64,000 nucleotides of DNA from Toxoplasma gondii ME49 (lineage: Eukaryota; Apicomplexa; Conoidasida; Eucoccidiorida; Sarcocystidae), in the NCBI RefSeq assembly GCF_000006565.2, contig NC_031475.1, forward strand, positions 682,001-746,000, in the 5' to 3' direction. Below, piece by piece: positions 34,909-54,866 of this stretch; position 1 is the first letter of the stretch; each line of letters opens with the position of its first letter. A program made the position numbers and the translations under genes. The notes below the pieces were generated by a model. That model had not been told where the DNA came from. It saw only the letters and a list, made by a program, of their open reading frames with translations, and did not search any database.

Positions 34909-37900
34909 ATGGCGCCATCGCGAGAACCTCGCCCGCTGCTCTGTAGCACGTCGTGTGGAGCGCGCGTGGTGAGCAGGGGCAGAAACGAAGCGTTTTCGCG
35001 TCCTTTAAGAGACCAGCTTCTCTTTTCTTCCCTCCTGGACACGAGCTTTAAGACCAAGGGCGGAGGCAGCTTCGGGCTCCTCCGAGAAGAACTGGAGGTG
35101 ACCAAGGGCAAGCTGTTGATGAAGGAAGAAATGTGCGATCAGCTCATTCAGGAAAACCAACAACTGCTAAAGTCTCTCCAGACTCTGCGCCGAGAAGATA
35201 CGAACCACTTGCACCAAGTCAAAAGGTACGCGTGAGGCACGCAGCTTCTCAGAGATAGCAAACGTGGTGAGAAATAACCATGCATTCCAGTCTTTGACTT
35301 TTCGTTTTCTCCTCGTCGACGAAACCCATACACGTTTTAACAATTGCATGTACCGGAATTCTTCGCATACACGTTAGTGGGTATGCCCAAGACACTGAAA
35401 ACCGTCCAGAAACACGAAGACGCACCTATCGCGGCTGCACAGGGTGGAGGCTGCCGCCTGTCTGGAGATGGAGCGCTTCGGAGGCAGGCAGAGTCTTTGG
35501 ATTTCCTTTGAGGCGAAAAAGCCGGTGTCCTAGTTTTCCTGTCTCTCTGCGGTACTTGTGAAATGACTCTCCAGCGTATATGTGATAAATGCGATCTGTG
35601 TACACAAGGTGTATAAGTACCATGCTATTCACGTTGCCAGCGACCCGCAGTTCTCTGGAGGACAACTTACGGCCTATTATGCTTTGAGATCGCACCACTC
35701 CGGCGAGGAGGAAACATTCACTTTCTAAATGAATTGGAGCACGTTCAAGATCTGTAGGATGCGGAATAAGAGGGTTATGAGTTGAAGCTATTGTTAAGAA
35801 ACCTGTTACAGTTTTACTATTTGATGAAATTGAAAAAGACGCGAGTGTCGAAGAAAAGGATGTTCCGCGGGGCAGTTGGCGTCTACCTACTCTGCGAGAC
35901 TTTCTCTAAAATAGGCAAAAGGTTTTCAGGATGCTCTCTGTTGTCTTCCCACAGTGGAAGAGTGCCCCTGCAAGTGCAAGGTGTTGCCTGTTCGTCAGGA
36001 GGTTGACTCCTTTTTTTGGTGGGGAGCATTGTGATGATGAGCAATGCCTGTGTCCAGTTGTGGCTGGTGAAAAATCACATCCGCTTTATGTCAGGTGGCT
36101 GCACTCCTCGGGTCATCGAAGAAATAAGAATAACCTAAAAGCGCGTTTCTGGAGAACTTTTCTCCTTGTCTGTGCCTACTCAGTGAAGCTGCCGATGTTG
36201 TCCAGAAGCTCTTGGAGGAGGAACAGCTGCTCCGGGAGGCGAATGCAGCGATGCAAGACAAAGTCTTCAGATCGAGCGAATCGCTGAAACACAGACAGGC
36301 GCAGCTACTGGCGGCACGTGAGCAGGCAAAAACCGACAGGGTCGAACTCTGTTCAAGAAACAGAGGCCGACGCTCCGTACTTCCGGAGAGCTATGCCTTC
36401 TCGAATTTGTCGCTTTCTGCTTGCTGTGGAAACCGTGCAGACCTAGAAGAGACTGTTGTGTTCGACAAGCATCGAAGCACCGTGAAACGCCATGGCGGTT
36501 TTCTTTCATGCATGCGCGAGATACTGCAACCGTGGTATTGCGCCTGGCAGGTGGTTTTCTTTGAACTCAGGAAGAAAGTAGACAGAACCTTCGTAGCAGT
36601 TCCTTAGGGTCGGGGTATGTCATCTTGTATACGAAGGGAACAGTGCCTCAGCAAATCCTACGCACCATTTTAAAAAGTAATCTCAAGCAACCGTTTAAAC
36701 TGTCTCGGGACTGAATAGTCGCCAAAGTGCATGAAGAAGCTCAGAAAACCAAGAGAGTCTGAATTTACATATTTTTGCCCGTAAATACGCGACGAATGAC
36801 ACACATCTCTATAGTTGAACACAATAATGCATGAATATCCGCGTACTTATATATCATATACATAGATATATTCATTGGTTCTACAGGTGAACACAAATGC
36901 AGTCGTCTCGTCATTTCGCTTTCTTTCGTGTGAGACGACTCATTTCAGTGAACACGAGAGAGGCAAGTTAGAGAGAGTTAGAGAGCACGGGGGGAAGGAA
37001 GGAAGCCTGAAGGAGGAACCGCGTTCGAGAGAAGGACGTTCTCCTCTTCCCTTTGTCTTTCTCTCTCGAATAGTTGAGACCATTGCTGAACGCGTTCGGG
37101 TGTCTCAAAGGACGTTGACTCCACACTGTGAGCTGTGTCCTTCGCGGCTGTGTGCGATTTCCGATGTCCCTTGCCTCCTCGTTGTGCTAACAGAGACGAG
37201 CCTAAGCGAGGCAGAGGACCAACTGGGAGCATTGAAGAGATTTGCAGAAAGCTTGCAAGATCAGTTGGCGCGCCTCGAGGAAGAGCGAAATCAGTTGAGG
37301 ACCTCTTACGTGGACATGAAGAAGGCCGTGCAGGTGTTTGCAAGGAACATCGCTGCATGCGAGGTAATGAAGGATCAATAACTGAATGCTACTTAGTGAA
37401 CAGTCGTTTTCATGCGCTCTATTCTGTCTCAGCTTAGTGCTCAATGATTACTGCAGTTTTCAGCGAGAACCGTTTGCACTTTCAGCCTCGCCTCAGATCT
37501 GCAAGAAACAGATGAGTGAGAGAAGTCGCAAACTCGTAACATTTTTTTGTTAGAAATCCTTTGTCACAGAGTACACTTCCCAGGACAGTGGGGCACTCAT
37601 CATACTACCATCTGAGCAGTCTTCTTCGCTAGCTGGCGATACCAGTAATCGGCGCCGCTGCTTCTTCAAGAGAAACACTGGGAGACAAGCAGACAACGCC
37701 AGGGAGAAGGGGAGAGACGCGCTTCTAGGCATATTCTCGTGTTTCGGTTCTGCTTTTGGTTTACATAGCATTCACCTGTGTCTCTGTGCAAGTGAAATAG
37801 CGACCGAGAACAAGAGGGAGAACAAGCAGTAGAGCATTTGGGGAGATCAGGAGGGAGCACAACACATACAGGGAGGCGAAGCATGTGGACAGTTGGCTTT

Positions 37901-40900
37901 TGAAGACACAAGCACAACTTGTTTGCGTGCTGTCTTTTGGGGATGCGCTACGCGTTGTACACTTGGCTCTGAGTGAGAATGCTTGCAGCTTGAGCGAGAA
38001 AAAACGCTCCACACAGACTTTTTGTGTGCTGTTTCGCATTCCATCTCGCGTCGGTTTCGTCGGGATTCGTGGCGTAATCTGTTTTGATGTGTTTCTTCTT
38101 CTTTCGGTTCTTCTCCGCTTGGGATTCGTCGTATCACATCCCTTGCCCCGTTTGCTTCCGTTTTTCTTTCCTTGTTAGTTCAGTGTGTGAAGCAAGAGGT
38201 GGTTGCGGATGCGGCTTCGTCATTTCAGTGCCGTTGGTCTTCTCTCTTTGCTCCTCTGCCGTCTTTGCGGTTCACCGCCTCTCTCTGTTGTGTCCACGCG
38301 TTTCTTTCTTTAGTTCATCATTGATGGCCACTGCGACTACGACGCGCTCGTGCGGACTGTGGGAAACGGCATTCGACGGCTTGAGGTGAGAGGTTTTGTC
38401 TCTTTCAGCTCTTGGAGGAGCGACGTTTCTGGCGAAGAAGAAGCCGTCGAACGGGGAGAGTGCGAAGGGGAGTTCCACGGGGAGAAAGATTCGGGAGAGC
38501 AACTCGACAGCGAGGCCAAAACCGAGGCGAATGCCTGGAGAAGCAGCCTCGGCTACAGCTGAGAGACCCTTGCATTCCCTGATAGAACCACGAGGCTGCA
38601 AGGCACTTTCGGCTCCACTTGGCCGTTTTGCCGTCCAGAAAATATGTCGTTTTGCTATGCAGTTGTTCGACTACCTCTCGGGGAGGGGCGTGAATGCTGG
38701 CTCGTTTCCACTGTGCAGGCTTTGTAACACTCAAGCGGCAGTTTAGCGAAGCCACTGGTGTTCGCAGCAGAAACTCTTGCTGGATAAAGCCTTTTGCAGA
38801 AGTCCTGTTTGATGCCGTGGAACAAACATGGCACTTACGTGATATGTTTGCCTCGCGCTTGGTGCCTCCAAAAGGATGGGCCGCGGAGGCTGGGTTTGGG
38901 GAGGAAGCATCCGCGCCGGGAGGCGGACCAGCGATTAGTGGCGCAGCCGCTCAGTTTCTCTTCGTATACTCGTCAAGGTTTAACTCGAATTTCGAACGCA
39001 GCCTGCAATTAGAGAAGGCCGTACAGAAGGGCGCATGTGTTTTCGATTTTCTGGGTTACGAGGTTTCTTACGGAAATGACTGGTCGAGTCTCTTGTCCCC
39101 AGAGCGTGGAGCAGAGAGTCACAGTTGCGCGATGCATCCCTCCTGCCTCCACTCCTGTGCCTTTTGTTTTTTTTCTTATCCTTGTCTCCCTGCAGGTGGA
39201 TGTCCTCACCTTAGATGCCCAGTTGTTCAAGAAAGGTCTTTTGACAGAAGTTCCTGCAGAGCTGCTTCTCAAGGTAGGCGCAGACGCGCGCTTGCGCCGA
39301 GAGGGGAAGCAAAAATGGAGAGAAGACGGAGAGAAAGAATCCCCTGGAAAATGGTGATTTCAGACGGAGCTATGTCTTTCAGTCTTGAGCAGTGAAACAG
39401 AACATATCTGCTCTGCCTACCTCCTTATTATAGAGAGACATTCACACGGATATACAGCGTTCCTACACGTTTCTGAGTTCATATACATACATCATCTATG
39501 CATATATATATATATATATAGATATGTGTATACGTGTACATATATGTATGCGTATATAGAGTTCTACATATGCAGGTCTTTATGTCGAGGAAAAGGTACT
39601 GTTCCAGTTAAGAAGGAAAGATGAGCCGCAAGAGAACGTGACGACCCAGGAGCGTCTGCCTTTGTTCAGCACTGTGCAGATTTGTTGTGGTCGTTCTTTT
39701 GGCAGAGATCTGTGAACGCCATCTGGCTTCCCAGAAACTCACACACTTTCCGAAACCGTGAAAGACATTGAGGAAAGGCCTGCTGTCTGTTTTCTCTCGT
39801 TCAGCCTCTCGACGAGCGAATGGTGCCGACGACAGAGGTGGAGAAGGCTCAGAGAGGCCGGCGTCTGTGGCAGAACAGGCACGAGGTCAGTTCGCTGCAT
39901 GCGTTTCTTGGATCTATTGCGCCTCTGTTTTTGTCTCTAAGCGCTATTCATGAACTGCCGAGGGCTTCTGAGGCTTCGCGTTCACCTGGAGTTTCGTTTC
40001 ATTTCTTTCGAAGTTCCCACCAATCACACACGGCGGTTGCCGAGTTCCAGTGAGCCTCATTCTCTTACTGTGCTCCGCCAATGAGCAAGAGCTCGGGGCC
40101 GGTACAGGAGTCCCAGAGACGCGCTTAGACCGCACCCTGCGGGGAATTTCCTCATTGTTGTAGGATACTTTTCGGCCTTCTGAAAACGTTACAGGGGGAT
40201 GGTGGGGGGTACAGCAGTTAGGAAGAACTGAGTTGTTTCTCCCTCACAGCTGGAGTTTCTCCGTGAATTCGTTGTGTGCATACCCCTGTGAAGACTGAAG
40301 GTCGTCGAATGGAGCAGTGAGGAGAACAAGGGGGGCGACAAACGCGCACAAGTCTGAATTCAAGTTGTGAGATCCTTTTCAGTTGAATGAAAAGACAAAT
40401 GGGTGAGAAGACGGTCCAACGGATACAGACACCTGCACACTCTGACGAGAGAGGCAATCCATCCCATTTTGCGCGTTCTCCCGCGTTGCCGGCTGTTTTT
40501 GGCTCTTGCCTGAAAATTTTTTCAGAAGGTCGAACGCAGGCTTGCACAGCAAGAGGCAGAAATCCGAAAACTGAAGGGGGACGTGGACGACAAAAACCGC
40601 CGCATTATTCAGCTGCGACTCCTCGTTGCATCCCGAAAGTAAGACAGCGGAGACTTGGAAAAAATCGTGAACACTTTGAAAAACTCAAAACTTTGCGAGA
40701 GAGGGCCATATGCCGATCTGGAAGCAGATGCGTACGTACAGTTCCCAGCTACAATGAAGTCGTCCAGCTAATCGGGGACATGAACTGTGGGGCTTCGGGA
40801 GGAGGTCCTTTTATGATCACGACGGCCACAGAGACTTCGCAGAGAGAACGTCCATGTGACGGTGTCGACGCAGCATCGTTGGTGGACCGTTGGGAAGGAA

Positions 40901-43900
40901 CCGCTTTTTGCGTTGACAGCGAAAATCACTTCCGTTTCTCTTTCGAATAGGAAGATGACGCAACAGGGACTGGGAGAGAGGCTTTCGTCCCTTGTTCGTT
41001 CTGCAGAGCCGCCGTCGACATTTTTCAGAATGGCTCTCGGCCTTTTCGGTGTAGTTCGAGATGCATGTTGAGTGCACTGAGCGCGCTGGTGTCCGGCGTA
41101 TGCTTGAAAAGCCGACGTTTGTGTACACGCTGTACAGCAAACAATTGCTTTGATAGTCGCCTGCTGAGTGTTCGTCTGAACGGAACGCGCAGCTCGGATT
41201 CTTTTTGGCCAGGATCTCCATCCCTGCGTGTGACCGTCGAGGGGTCGTCGGTGGCAAAGCTGCGGTTCTTCTCGCTGGGAGTTGAGTGTCGCCTGTTCGT
41301 CCATCTGGTCTTTGTGGCACACTTAGAGCTCCCACAGTCAAAAAAGGAGCCTTAACCGCGTCAATCAAAGGGCGGTTGCAGCCTTCATCTTTGTCTCTCC
41401 GACAAACGATCCTGCTGTGATCCTGGCCATGTTAGGCCCTATTTTTGCGCTGCCTCGCGTCTCGGGGAGGAAAAGACGACGCAGACGCGAAGCAGTGGCG
41501 GACAGTTTTTTTTCGGCGATGTCCTGTCGCAGCGCATGTCCCTGTTTCCCTCGACGTCACTGGTCACTGGTCAGGCTGTTGAGGCTGTTGATCGTCATCA
41601 CGGGGATCCTTTCTAGCCTCCTGCGCCAGCTCGGATTCACGTTAAACGTACACCTCTGTGCGCCTGATGTCTCGTGTACTGTGCTGTCCTCCGAGCCTGT
41701 TGAACGCAAGTGGGGAGTTTCGCTTTGCCTGCGGTTGCACTTTCAGAGCGAAGGAAGAAGCGCACGAAAACCTTGGAGATAGGTACCGGAAGTTGCTCGA
41801 GAGAACAGAGAAGGTTGAGAAGGAAAGGTGAGGCCCTTCAACATACGTTTACGGTTTACCATCGCAGCGTCGGTCCAATGGCTGGCTGTATACTGTCGAG
41901 CTCACCTGGCATCTGGTATACCTTTCCGTCGTGCATCTACATTTGCGGGTGCTCCTCAGATCCCTTGTACCTGTTTCGCTCACGGCATGCACCGCAAGAA
42001 GAGAAGAAGGAAAGGGGACTTAGGACTAGGGGTGTGAAGAGTCTCCCCTTGGCACAGAAGGCTTGTCTCCGTTGGGCCAAAGAGAGACAGTGTGTGCTGC
42101 CACCTCGCACGACAGTAAAGAAGGAGAGAAGGCGCTGCAGGAGCTACATGCTTTTCTTGTCTACCATCAAACTTCTTCAGCCCTTGTTAAAATTCTCTCC
42201 TTTTGTACACGTTAATTCCTACCTCCATTGCACACAAACATACCTTAGGCACGTATACATATATATATATATATGTCTATGTGGGTCTTCCCATACAAAT
42301 GGATTGATGCTTCACGCCTTCCCGGGATGGGTGTTGACTCTCTTCAGAGTCTTGTTCAGTCACTAGAAAATCGATTTCTGTTTGCGGCTTGCTTTCCCCC
42401 TTTTTTCTTTCGTCAGAGATGAGCTGCGGAAGTGGAAGGCGAACCATATTTTTTATCAGCGCCATGTGGCTTCTGCGTCTCGTAGCGCAGTGGGTTCGCC
42501 GGCTCGTGCAGCGACATCTGAGGCAGCGAAGAAGCCCCGAGCGGCGTCCACTCGCGGCTCGTTTTCTCCTTCTCCGCGGCATCTTTCTGTTCTTCAAAAC
42601 GCCGTCCCAGATCGCGCCAATCCGCCATCGTCTCGCCTCAGCACGGGTCTTCTCTCCCTCCCTTCTGATCAGTCGCGAAGACGGCTCTCTGTGTCTCGCG
42701 CCGAGGCGGGGAAGAGTGCACCCAAAAGGGCGCCTTCCAGTGCAGCTCTGGCGACGAGAATGAGGGCCTCCGGGGGAGGTTCGGTGCCCCTGTCATCTCC
42801 TCTTTCTTCGGCGTCTACATCCTTTGCTGCAGCTGCGAAAGGCCTCGCGAGAGGCAGCGCTCTTCCTCAGCTGTCCAGAACGGTGCCGACACCGCAGGCG
42901 ACGCCCAGAGGCTCCCCAGTATCGCGACGAATTTTAGCCTCTCCAGAGCAGCCACAGACGCGAGAGCTCTCTCGAGTCCTGGGCGCGGTCGGTGACGCAG
43001 GCTCAGAGTCTGCGCGGGGCTTCCTCGGAGACGCTGTTGGTGGCGAGAAAGAGAAGGACAAAGAGAGAGAGAGAGAAAAGGAGAGACAGAAAGAAAAGGA
43101 GAGAGAGAAGAGACATGAAGCCGAGGTTGAGAAGAAGGGGAGAGAAGGTGGGAGAGAGAGCGGCGTTTTTCCAGGGGCCTCGCTGGCAGGTTGGGGCACA
43201 CGCAGAGTGGACGAGGAGCTCGAGAGAACGCGACGCGAGGCGGAAGCTCTCCCGGACCTAGGCAGCCGGAGACAGTCTCCAGAGTTTGGGGTCGGTCGCA
43301 AAAGCTCCGAGAAAGAGACACGACATCTGCACCTGCACGAGGAGGCAGAAGCGGCGCGCAAGGAAGCCGCGCATCTCAGGGATCTCTCCGAGTTTCTCGA
43401 GTCGACTCCCGTCTCTCTTCCGCCGCCACCTGGTCCGCGGCTGAGTCATCGAAGCCACGGGGGAAGTGGACGCGCGGAAGCGTCCAAGGCGAAGGGAACG
43501 CGTCGAGGGCGACCCAGCGTCGCGTCTGTGTCTTCGCTACGGAAGAAACGATTTTCGTTTACTTCGCCGAGTCAAACGGTGGCGAGTCTCCTCGGAAAAA
43601 CGCGAACAGTTGCCGGCCCTGCCTTCCAGGCCACCTCTTCCCGAAGCTGGGTCAAAGGGAGAGAAGAAGAAGAATCGGGCGCCGGAGCCTGGTTCCCCCA
43701 GAAAACCTCGCAGACGCCCCTGGAGCCAGAGGAGACAAAACGTGTGGGGTCACCTCGCGGTCCTGTGGGGTCACCTCGCGGGCCTGTTGGGTCCCCGGAA
43801 GGGGCAAGGGCCTTCTTCGGGGGGGTAGGGCCCCGCGGAGTCGAAGGAGACGTGGAGCCCAAAGGCACTGCGGAGACGGCGCTCGCGACGTTTGGGCGGA

Positions 43901-45773
43901 GACGCCTCCAGGAGACGTACGGAGACAGTTACGGAGACAGCGAAGTGCGGCTGCCGAGGAGTCTCGACTTGACGCAGACCGAGAGACACAGGGTCCGGCA
44001 CGCCGAAGAGAAATCTGGGAAAGCCCCCAGCGACGCGACTCGCCTCACAGATTCCATTGTGGGGCATCGAACGCTCGCGTTGATCGCGGGGCGGGTCCCC
44101 AGAATGGAGGCTGTGGCCTCACGCTTCGCGTTAAACGCGAGTCGGCGAGAGAAGGACATCATCCGCCACTACGAGAGTTTGCCGAGCACCTCGGAGAGGC
44201 TCGAGGAAGTGTCTGGAGGCGACGGCGCGACCCAAGAGGCTTCAGGCTCTCACTTTCCGCTTGACGAAGGCAAAACCTCCGCCATGCTCCGGACGCGCCC
44301 GAGTCGAGAGCGGGGGTTCGATGGGCAGGGAGAAACTGAACGATTTTCACATCGGGAGCTCCAGGTTGCAGCGATTGACGGCGGGGGCGAGAGTTCGTCA
44401 GGAGATTTGAGGGAGAGTAGCGACCGCATGGTTCCGTCCTTCTCGTCTCCAACTGCCAACGACGTCATTCGGGCCTTGGAGGTGCGGGGAGACAAAGTCG
44501 TCAGTGAATCGCAAGCACGGGATGGCACAGGGAAGGCGCTGGAACAGACGACGCCGGCCTCTGCCTTTTCGACCGCGGGCTGGGTGAGTCGGCCGCCGCC
44601 TCCAGGAGTTCTCAAGTAGACTTGCTGCAATCACAGAGAGAACAGAGGCAAGATAACGATAACGCGAAACGAGAAGAAGCAGGAGAGGGAAGGAACCAAG
44701 AACACGAGCGAGAGAGAAAACAAGAGAGAGGACGAGCGACGAGGAGAAAACAAGAGAAAGAAGGTCGCGGAGAGGACAAGAGAGAGGACGAGCGACGAGG
44801 AGAAAACAAGAGAAAGAAGGTCGCGGAGAGGACAAGAGAGAGGACGAGCGACGAGGAGAAAACAAGAGAAAGAAGGTGGCGGAGAGAACACAAACAAGGG
44901 CAATTTGGAGAGAAGAATAGAAAGCAGCAACGGCCCGGATCCAGAAAAGAAAACACCAGGCGCATCTGTTTGTTCACGTGCGTGTCTCGATTGAGGATTG
45001 TATGGGTGTTTGCACTCTCTAAAAGTCGCGTTTTCCTTGTTCTTCTTTCTCACGGTATGACTCCACTCGCTCTTCGTGAATACTCTTCTTACGTATGTGT
45101 GTGTGTGTGTGTGTGGCGTTCTCTCTCGAGTGTCTGTCTTCATCTTCTCGTATCTCGTCCCCCTTCCTCTTTTACTTTCTGTCTGTCCGTCTCCTCTTCA
45201 CCGGTGTTTCTCATTTCCTGGAACCCGCAGCCGTGACGATTCCGATTTTTTTTCCAGTGTTCGTTCTGGGCGACATCCCTTGTCTCTCCTTTCTCTTCCT
45301 TGTTACAGGGCGAAGTCTCCCCGGCTGCCTTGCCCCCTAGCCAGTCCCCTTCAAAGGCGGAGAAAGACGATTCCTCTTCTTCTTCGTCTTCTTCCTTCCC
45401 GCTTATCCGGGGGAAAACGTTGGTGCCGAAGGCGAGACCCAAGGCTTTGCGTGCGTGGACGGAGAAGACGAAGCCTGGGGAGTCCGGGGCGCCGGGGAGT
45501 CACAGCGAGGCGTACGCCGCCAGCTCAGGAGAGCCAGCAGGGAAGCTTCAAGAGACGCGAGAGATGCAACGAGACTCTCTCGGGCAAGAAGCCTCTGCAG
45601 GATTTCGCGCGACTCCGAACGAGCTCGAAGGGAGAGAGACGAGGACGCAGCGAGAGCGGCCAGCGAACCTCGTCTCTGAATCGAAAACGGGCTTCCAGCT
45701 GCGAGTCACGACTGAGGCTTCATGCACTTCTCTGCCGGAGCTCGAACACGGAGAGACAGAGAACGAGGAATAG
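34909..45773 (+). CDS. Coiled-coil protein, 1225 residues, ten exons
   Basis: Exons 34909-35225, 36184-36317, 37194-37363, 38314-38385, 39196-39273, 39805-39885, 40526-40638, 41747-41827, 42417-44583 and 45309-45773 join with all phases matching. The first nine-tenths of exon 1 gives a basic, Ser-rich start (MAPSREPRPL). Heptad-rich coiled coil follows across the next exons: LLREELEVTKGKLLMKEE, VVQKLLEEEQLLREAN, EDQLGALKRFAESLQDQL and RRLAQQEAEIRKLKGD. The large exon 9 encodes a disordered tail. It holds a Lys/Glu/Arg block (about 43050-43150), a GSPRGPV tandem repeat (about 43745-43800) and many Ser/Arg pairs. The last exon adds an eight-Ser run and ends in acidic residues. Such proteins are often cytoskeletal or centrosomal, but nothing here fixes that. 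The 38386-39195 intron contains an open stretch that may be an alternative exon. Confidence 0.8.
39502..39520. repeat. (TA)n microsatellite
   Basis: Perfect TA run within a longer degenerate AT-rich tract, in an intron of the coiled-coil gene. Confidence 0.85.
42257..42274. repeat. (TA)n microsatellite
   Basis: TA run in the intron preceding the large exon of the coiled-coil gene. Confidence 0.85.
44731..44890. repeat. 56-bp purine-rich tandem repeat, about 3 copies
   Basis: Copies containing GACGAGCGACGAGGAGAAAA start at 44731, 44787 and 44843, so the period is 56 bp. Strand asymmetry is extreme (almost all A/G on plus). It lies in the last intron (44584-45308) of the coiled-coil gene. Confidence 0.9.
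45095..45114. repeat. (TG)n microsatellite
   Basis: About ten TG units in the last intron of the coiled-coil gene, before a long pyrimidine tract and the acceptor at 45308. Confidence 0.9.
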
Positions 45774-46139
45774 ACAAGGAATGCCGTGCTAAAGGGAGAG
45801 AGTGGACAGCTGACTTCGGGAGGAGAGAGCGATGGCGACCGCGCAAAAGAAAAAAAGGATAGTGGGGACTCGATTGGTGACGCTCTCGACAAACGATTTG
45901 TGAGGGGTGGTTTGCAGTTGGTTTGCAGTTTGCTGGTGCCAGTTCGGGCAGTCGCGTCAGGGGAGGTGTTTCGCGTTCAAGAACCCCATAGTCCACCGAG
46001 AGACCTCGCCTGTGAATTCGTTTTTTCTCACTCAGCTGCTTTGTGCCCTTTTTTGTCCTCATCGGGTCCTTCCAGTGTGTTTCCGATCTACCGCACCGTA
46101 TTTTGCCTCCATAACGATAGTTCGCTTCCCCCTCCTCCC

Positions 46140-46436
46140 GACCTGTCTCCGCCTTGCCGGTCTTCTTCCTGTCAGTCTCTCATTATTTGTCGACGGTCTG
46201 TCTCCTCCTGTTTTGTCTCCTCTCACTTTCTCCCTTCTCTCTCCGACCTGTCTCCGCCTTGCTAGTCTTCTTCCTGTCAGTCTCTCATTATTTGTCGACG
46301 GTCTGTCTCCTCCTGTTTTGTCTCCTCTCACTTTCTCCCTTCTCTCTCCGACCTGTCTCCGCCTTGCTAGTCTTCTTCCTGTCAGTCTCTCATTATTTGT
46401 CGACGGTCTGTCTCCTCCTGTTCTGTCTCCTCACGC
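46140..46436. repeat. 105-bp tandem repeat, nearly 3 copies
   Basis: GACCTGTCTCCGCCTTG begins at 46140, 46245 and 46350, giving a period of 105 bp. Copies differ by only a few substitutions (for example GCCGG versus GCTAG after the shared start). The plus strand is pyrimidine-rich. Located just downstream of the coiled-coil gene stop, perhaps in its 3' untranslated region. Confidence 0.95.
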
Positions 46437-47754
46437 CTTCGCGCGACTCGAGAGAACACGGCACCGAGGGTGGGCTGGTAAAAAACGGTGACCGGGACAA
46501 CTTGGCGTTGTACACACCGGAAGCGAACGATGTTGTTCAGCCGCAGTGCCTTGAGTCGGCTGTAGATAAACGCGTATGTATCTTCTGTGAGTAGATGCTC
46601 GGTTTCAGGAGGTGAGCAGGTAGCTGTGGAGAAGCCGAGAGACACAAAGATCAACAGGACCCGTTGGTGCGCATAGGCAGAGATATCTGCTAATAGGAGG
46701 TGTATGGCTAAATTTGTTTTACGTATACGTAGAGGCGGTGTATATACAGAGGTGCGTGTAGAGGAGATGTATGGCTACGGTGTTGCTCTGGCGCATGCCA
46801 ATGTTACAGAGCTGCACGTGGTCATGCATCGAGACGTCCAGTGTGAATGTGAAGAACGCGTAGCTACCTGCCCATCAAAGAGCGTTTCATACGGACTCCT
46901 GAGGTCTTAAAGGGACTCGCTAAACGGATCTCCTGAGAGGGGAGAGAACGAACCGTGGGGAGAGACACACGCGGCGCTGTCGCAGTTCGCACAGGAAGCT
47001 GCCTAACCGTGTAGCATCGAGAATTGGATGGAAACCAAGTAGAAGCAAAATTAGAAAAGACACTTGCCATCCCGGCATCTGCAGTGCAGGCACTGGCGCC
47101 CAGATGTCTCCTTCAAAAGAACCAGCTTGCAGTCTCGAGAGGCAAGCATCTCGGCTTGAGAGCCTGGATTCTCTCCCAGGCGGGCGTCTCGGGGACCGCT
47201 TGACAGCCAGGTGACTGCAGAGGGGAACGCCCAAATCGAAGGATCTGCCCAACTGCACTGCGACCCACACGGTGGTCGCGTCAAGCGAGAAGCAAGGAGA
47301 CAGAAGCTGCAACCCGAGGCGCTTGGCAGACACCCAGCGAGCCAGAAGGAAAGGACGCGAGGTCCACAAGGGATTTTGGGGGGTGGACTTTCGTCAGACT
47401 CTTCAGCGGCCACAAACGACGTTTCGTTTAAACGCGCGATTTGTCTCGCAAGGCGCTCGCGTCCGGATCCTCGGACTCTCGAACGTTCAGTCTCAGAGAA
47501 TTCCCTACGCTTGCCTCGCCGCTGCACACCGAGGAGACCCTCTTCTCGCTCTTCGCCTTCCTCGGAGTATCATCACCGCTTTTTTCCTATTGAAAAGCAT
47601 CCCTGTACTTCCTCCTCAAGAAACCTTCCTCGCTTCGCTGTCTGAACACTCGTATCACTATCCTCGCCTAGTGACCTCACATGATTTGTTTCCGCCTTCC
47701 AGTGATTGCCATACATCGCAAGTCAGGCAAGTCATTCGCCGGCGCACAGTCGGC

Positions 47755-47776
47755 CATATATATATATATATATATA
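47755..47776. repeat. (TA)n microsatellite
   Basis: Uninterrupted TA run just 3' of the adenylosuccinate lyase stop codon (on the minus strand). Confidence 0.9.
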
Positions 47777-48041
47777 AACACATATGTAAATGTATACATT
47801 TCTATAAATATGTGAAAATATAGATATGTTGTTTTTACTTGGTTACACGTATGCAGGCGTGTTGTATTTACATAGTTTGCCTTTCGGTTTTTGTTTTTCC
47901 AGCATGACTGTTTCATCCGGAAACTTGTGCCTCCACCTCAGCGATCGCTCCTCGATGCATGCGAAGTAAAGCATTAATATACACAAGAATACGAATGCGA
48001 TGCTGCCTGCAACGTCCCAAATTCAATTTGCTGCCTTTTCT

Positions 48042-54866
<6,825 letters not shown>

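Larger units (their letters stand above)
45774..48041. other. Intergenic between convergent genes
   Basis: 3' flanks of the coiled-coil gene (+) and adenylosuccinate lyase (-). It contains the 105-bp repeat and a (TA)n tract, listed separately. Open frames across the repeat exist on both strands but reflect its period being a multiple of three. No gene supported. Confidence 0.4.

Noticed and set aside
34461..35111. 216-codon minus-strand frame over the start of the coiled-coil gene.
   Set aside because: Antisense of a pyrimidine-rich leader and exon 1; composition alone explains its Arg/Glu content.
38386..38408. 23-nt intron GTGAGAGG..TTTCAG joining exon 38314-38385 to a following LLEERR frame.
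   Set aside because: Too short to splice; the donor at 38386 joins in phase to 39196 instead.
43191..44264. 357-codon plus-strand frame overlapping the large exon of the coiled-coil gene.
   Set aside because: Out of frame with the exon that joins in phase on both sides; Arg-rich content reflects GC bias.
45907..46491. 194-codon plus-strand frame over the 105-bp repeat.
   Set aside because: Open only because the repeat period is divisible by three; frames are also open on the other strand, with no start or splice support.
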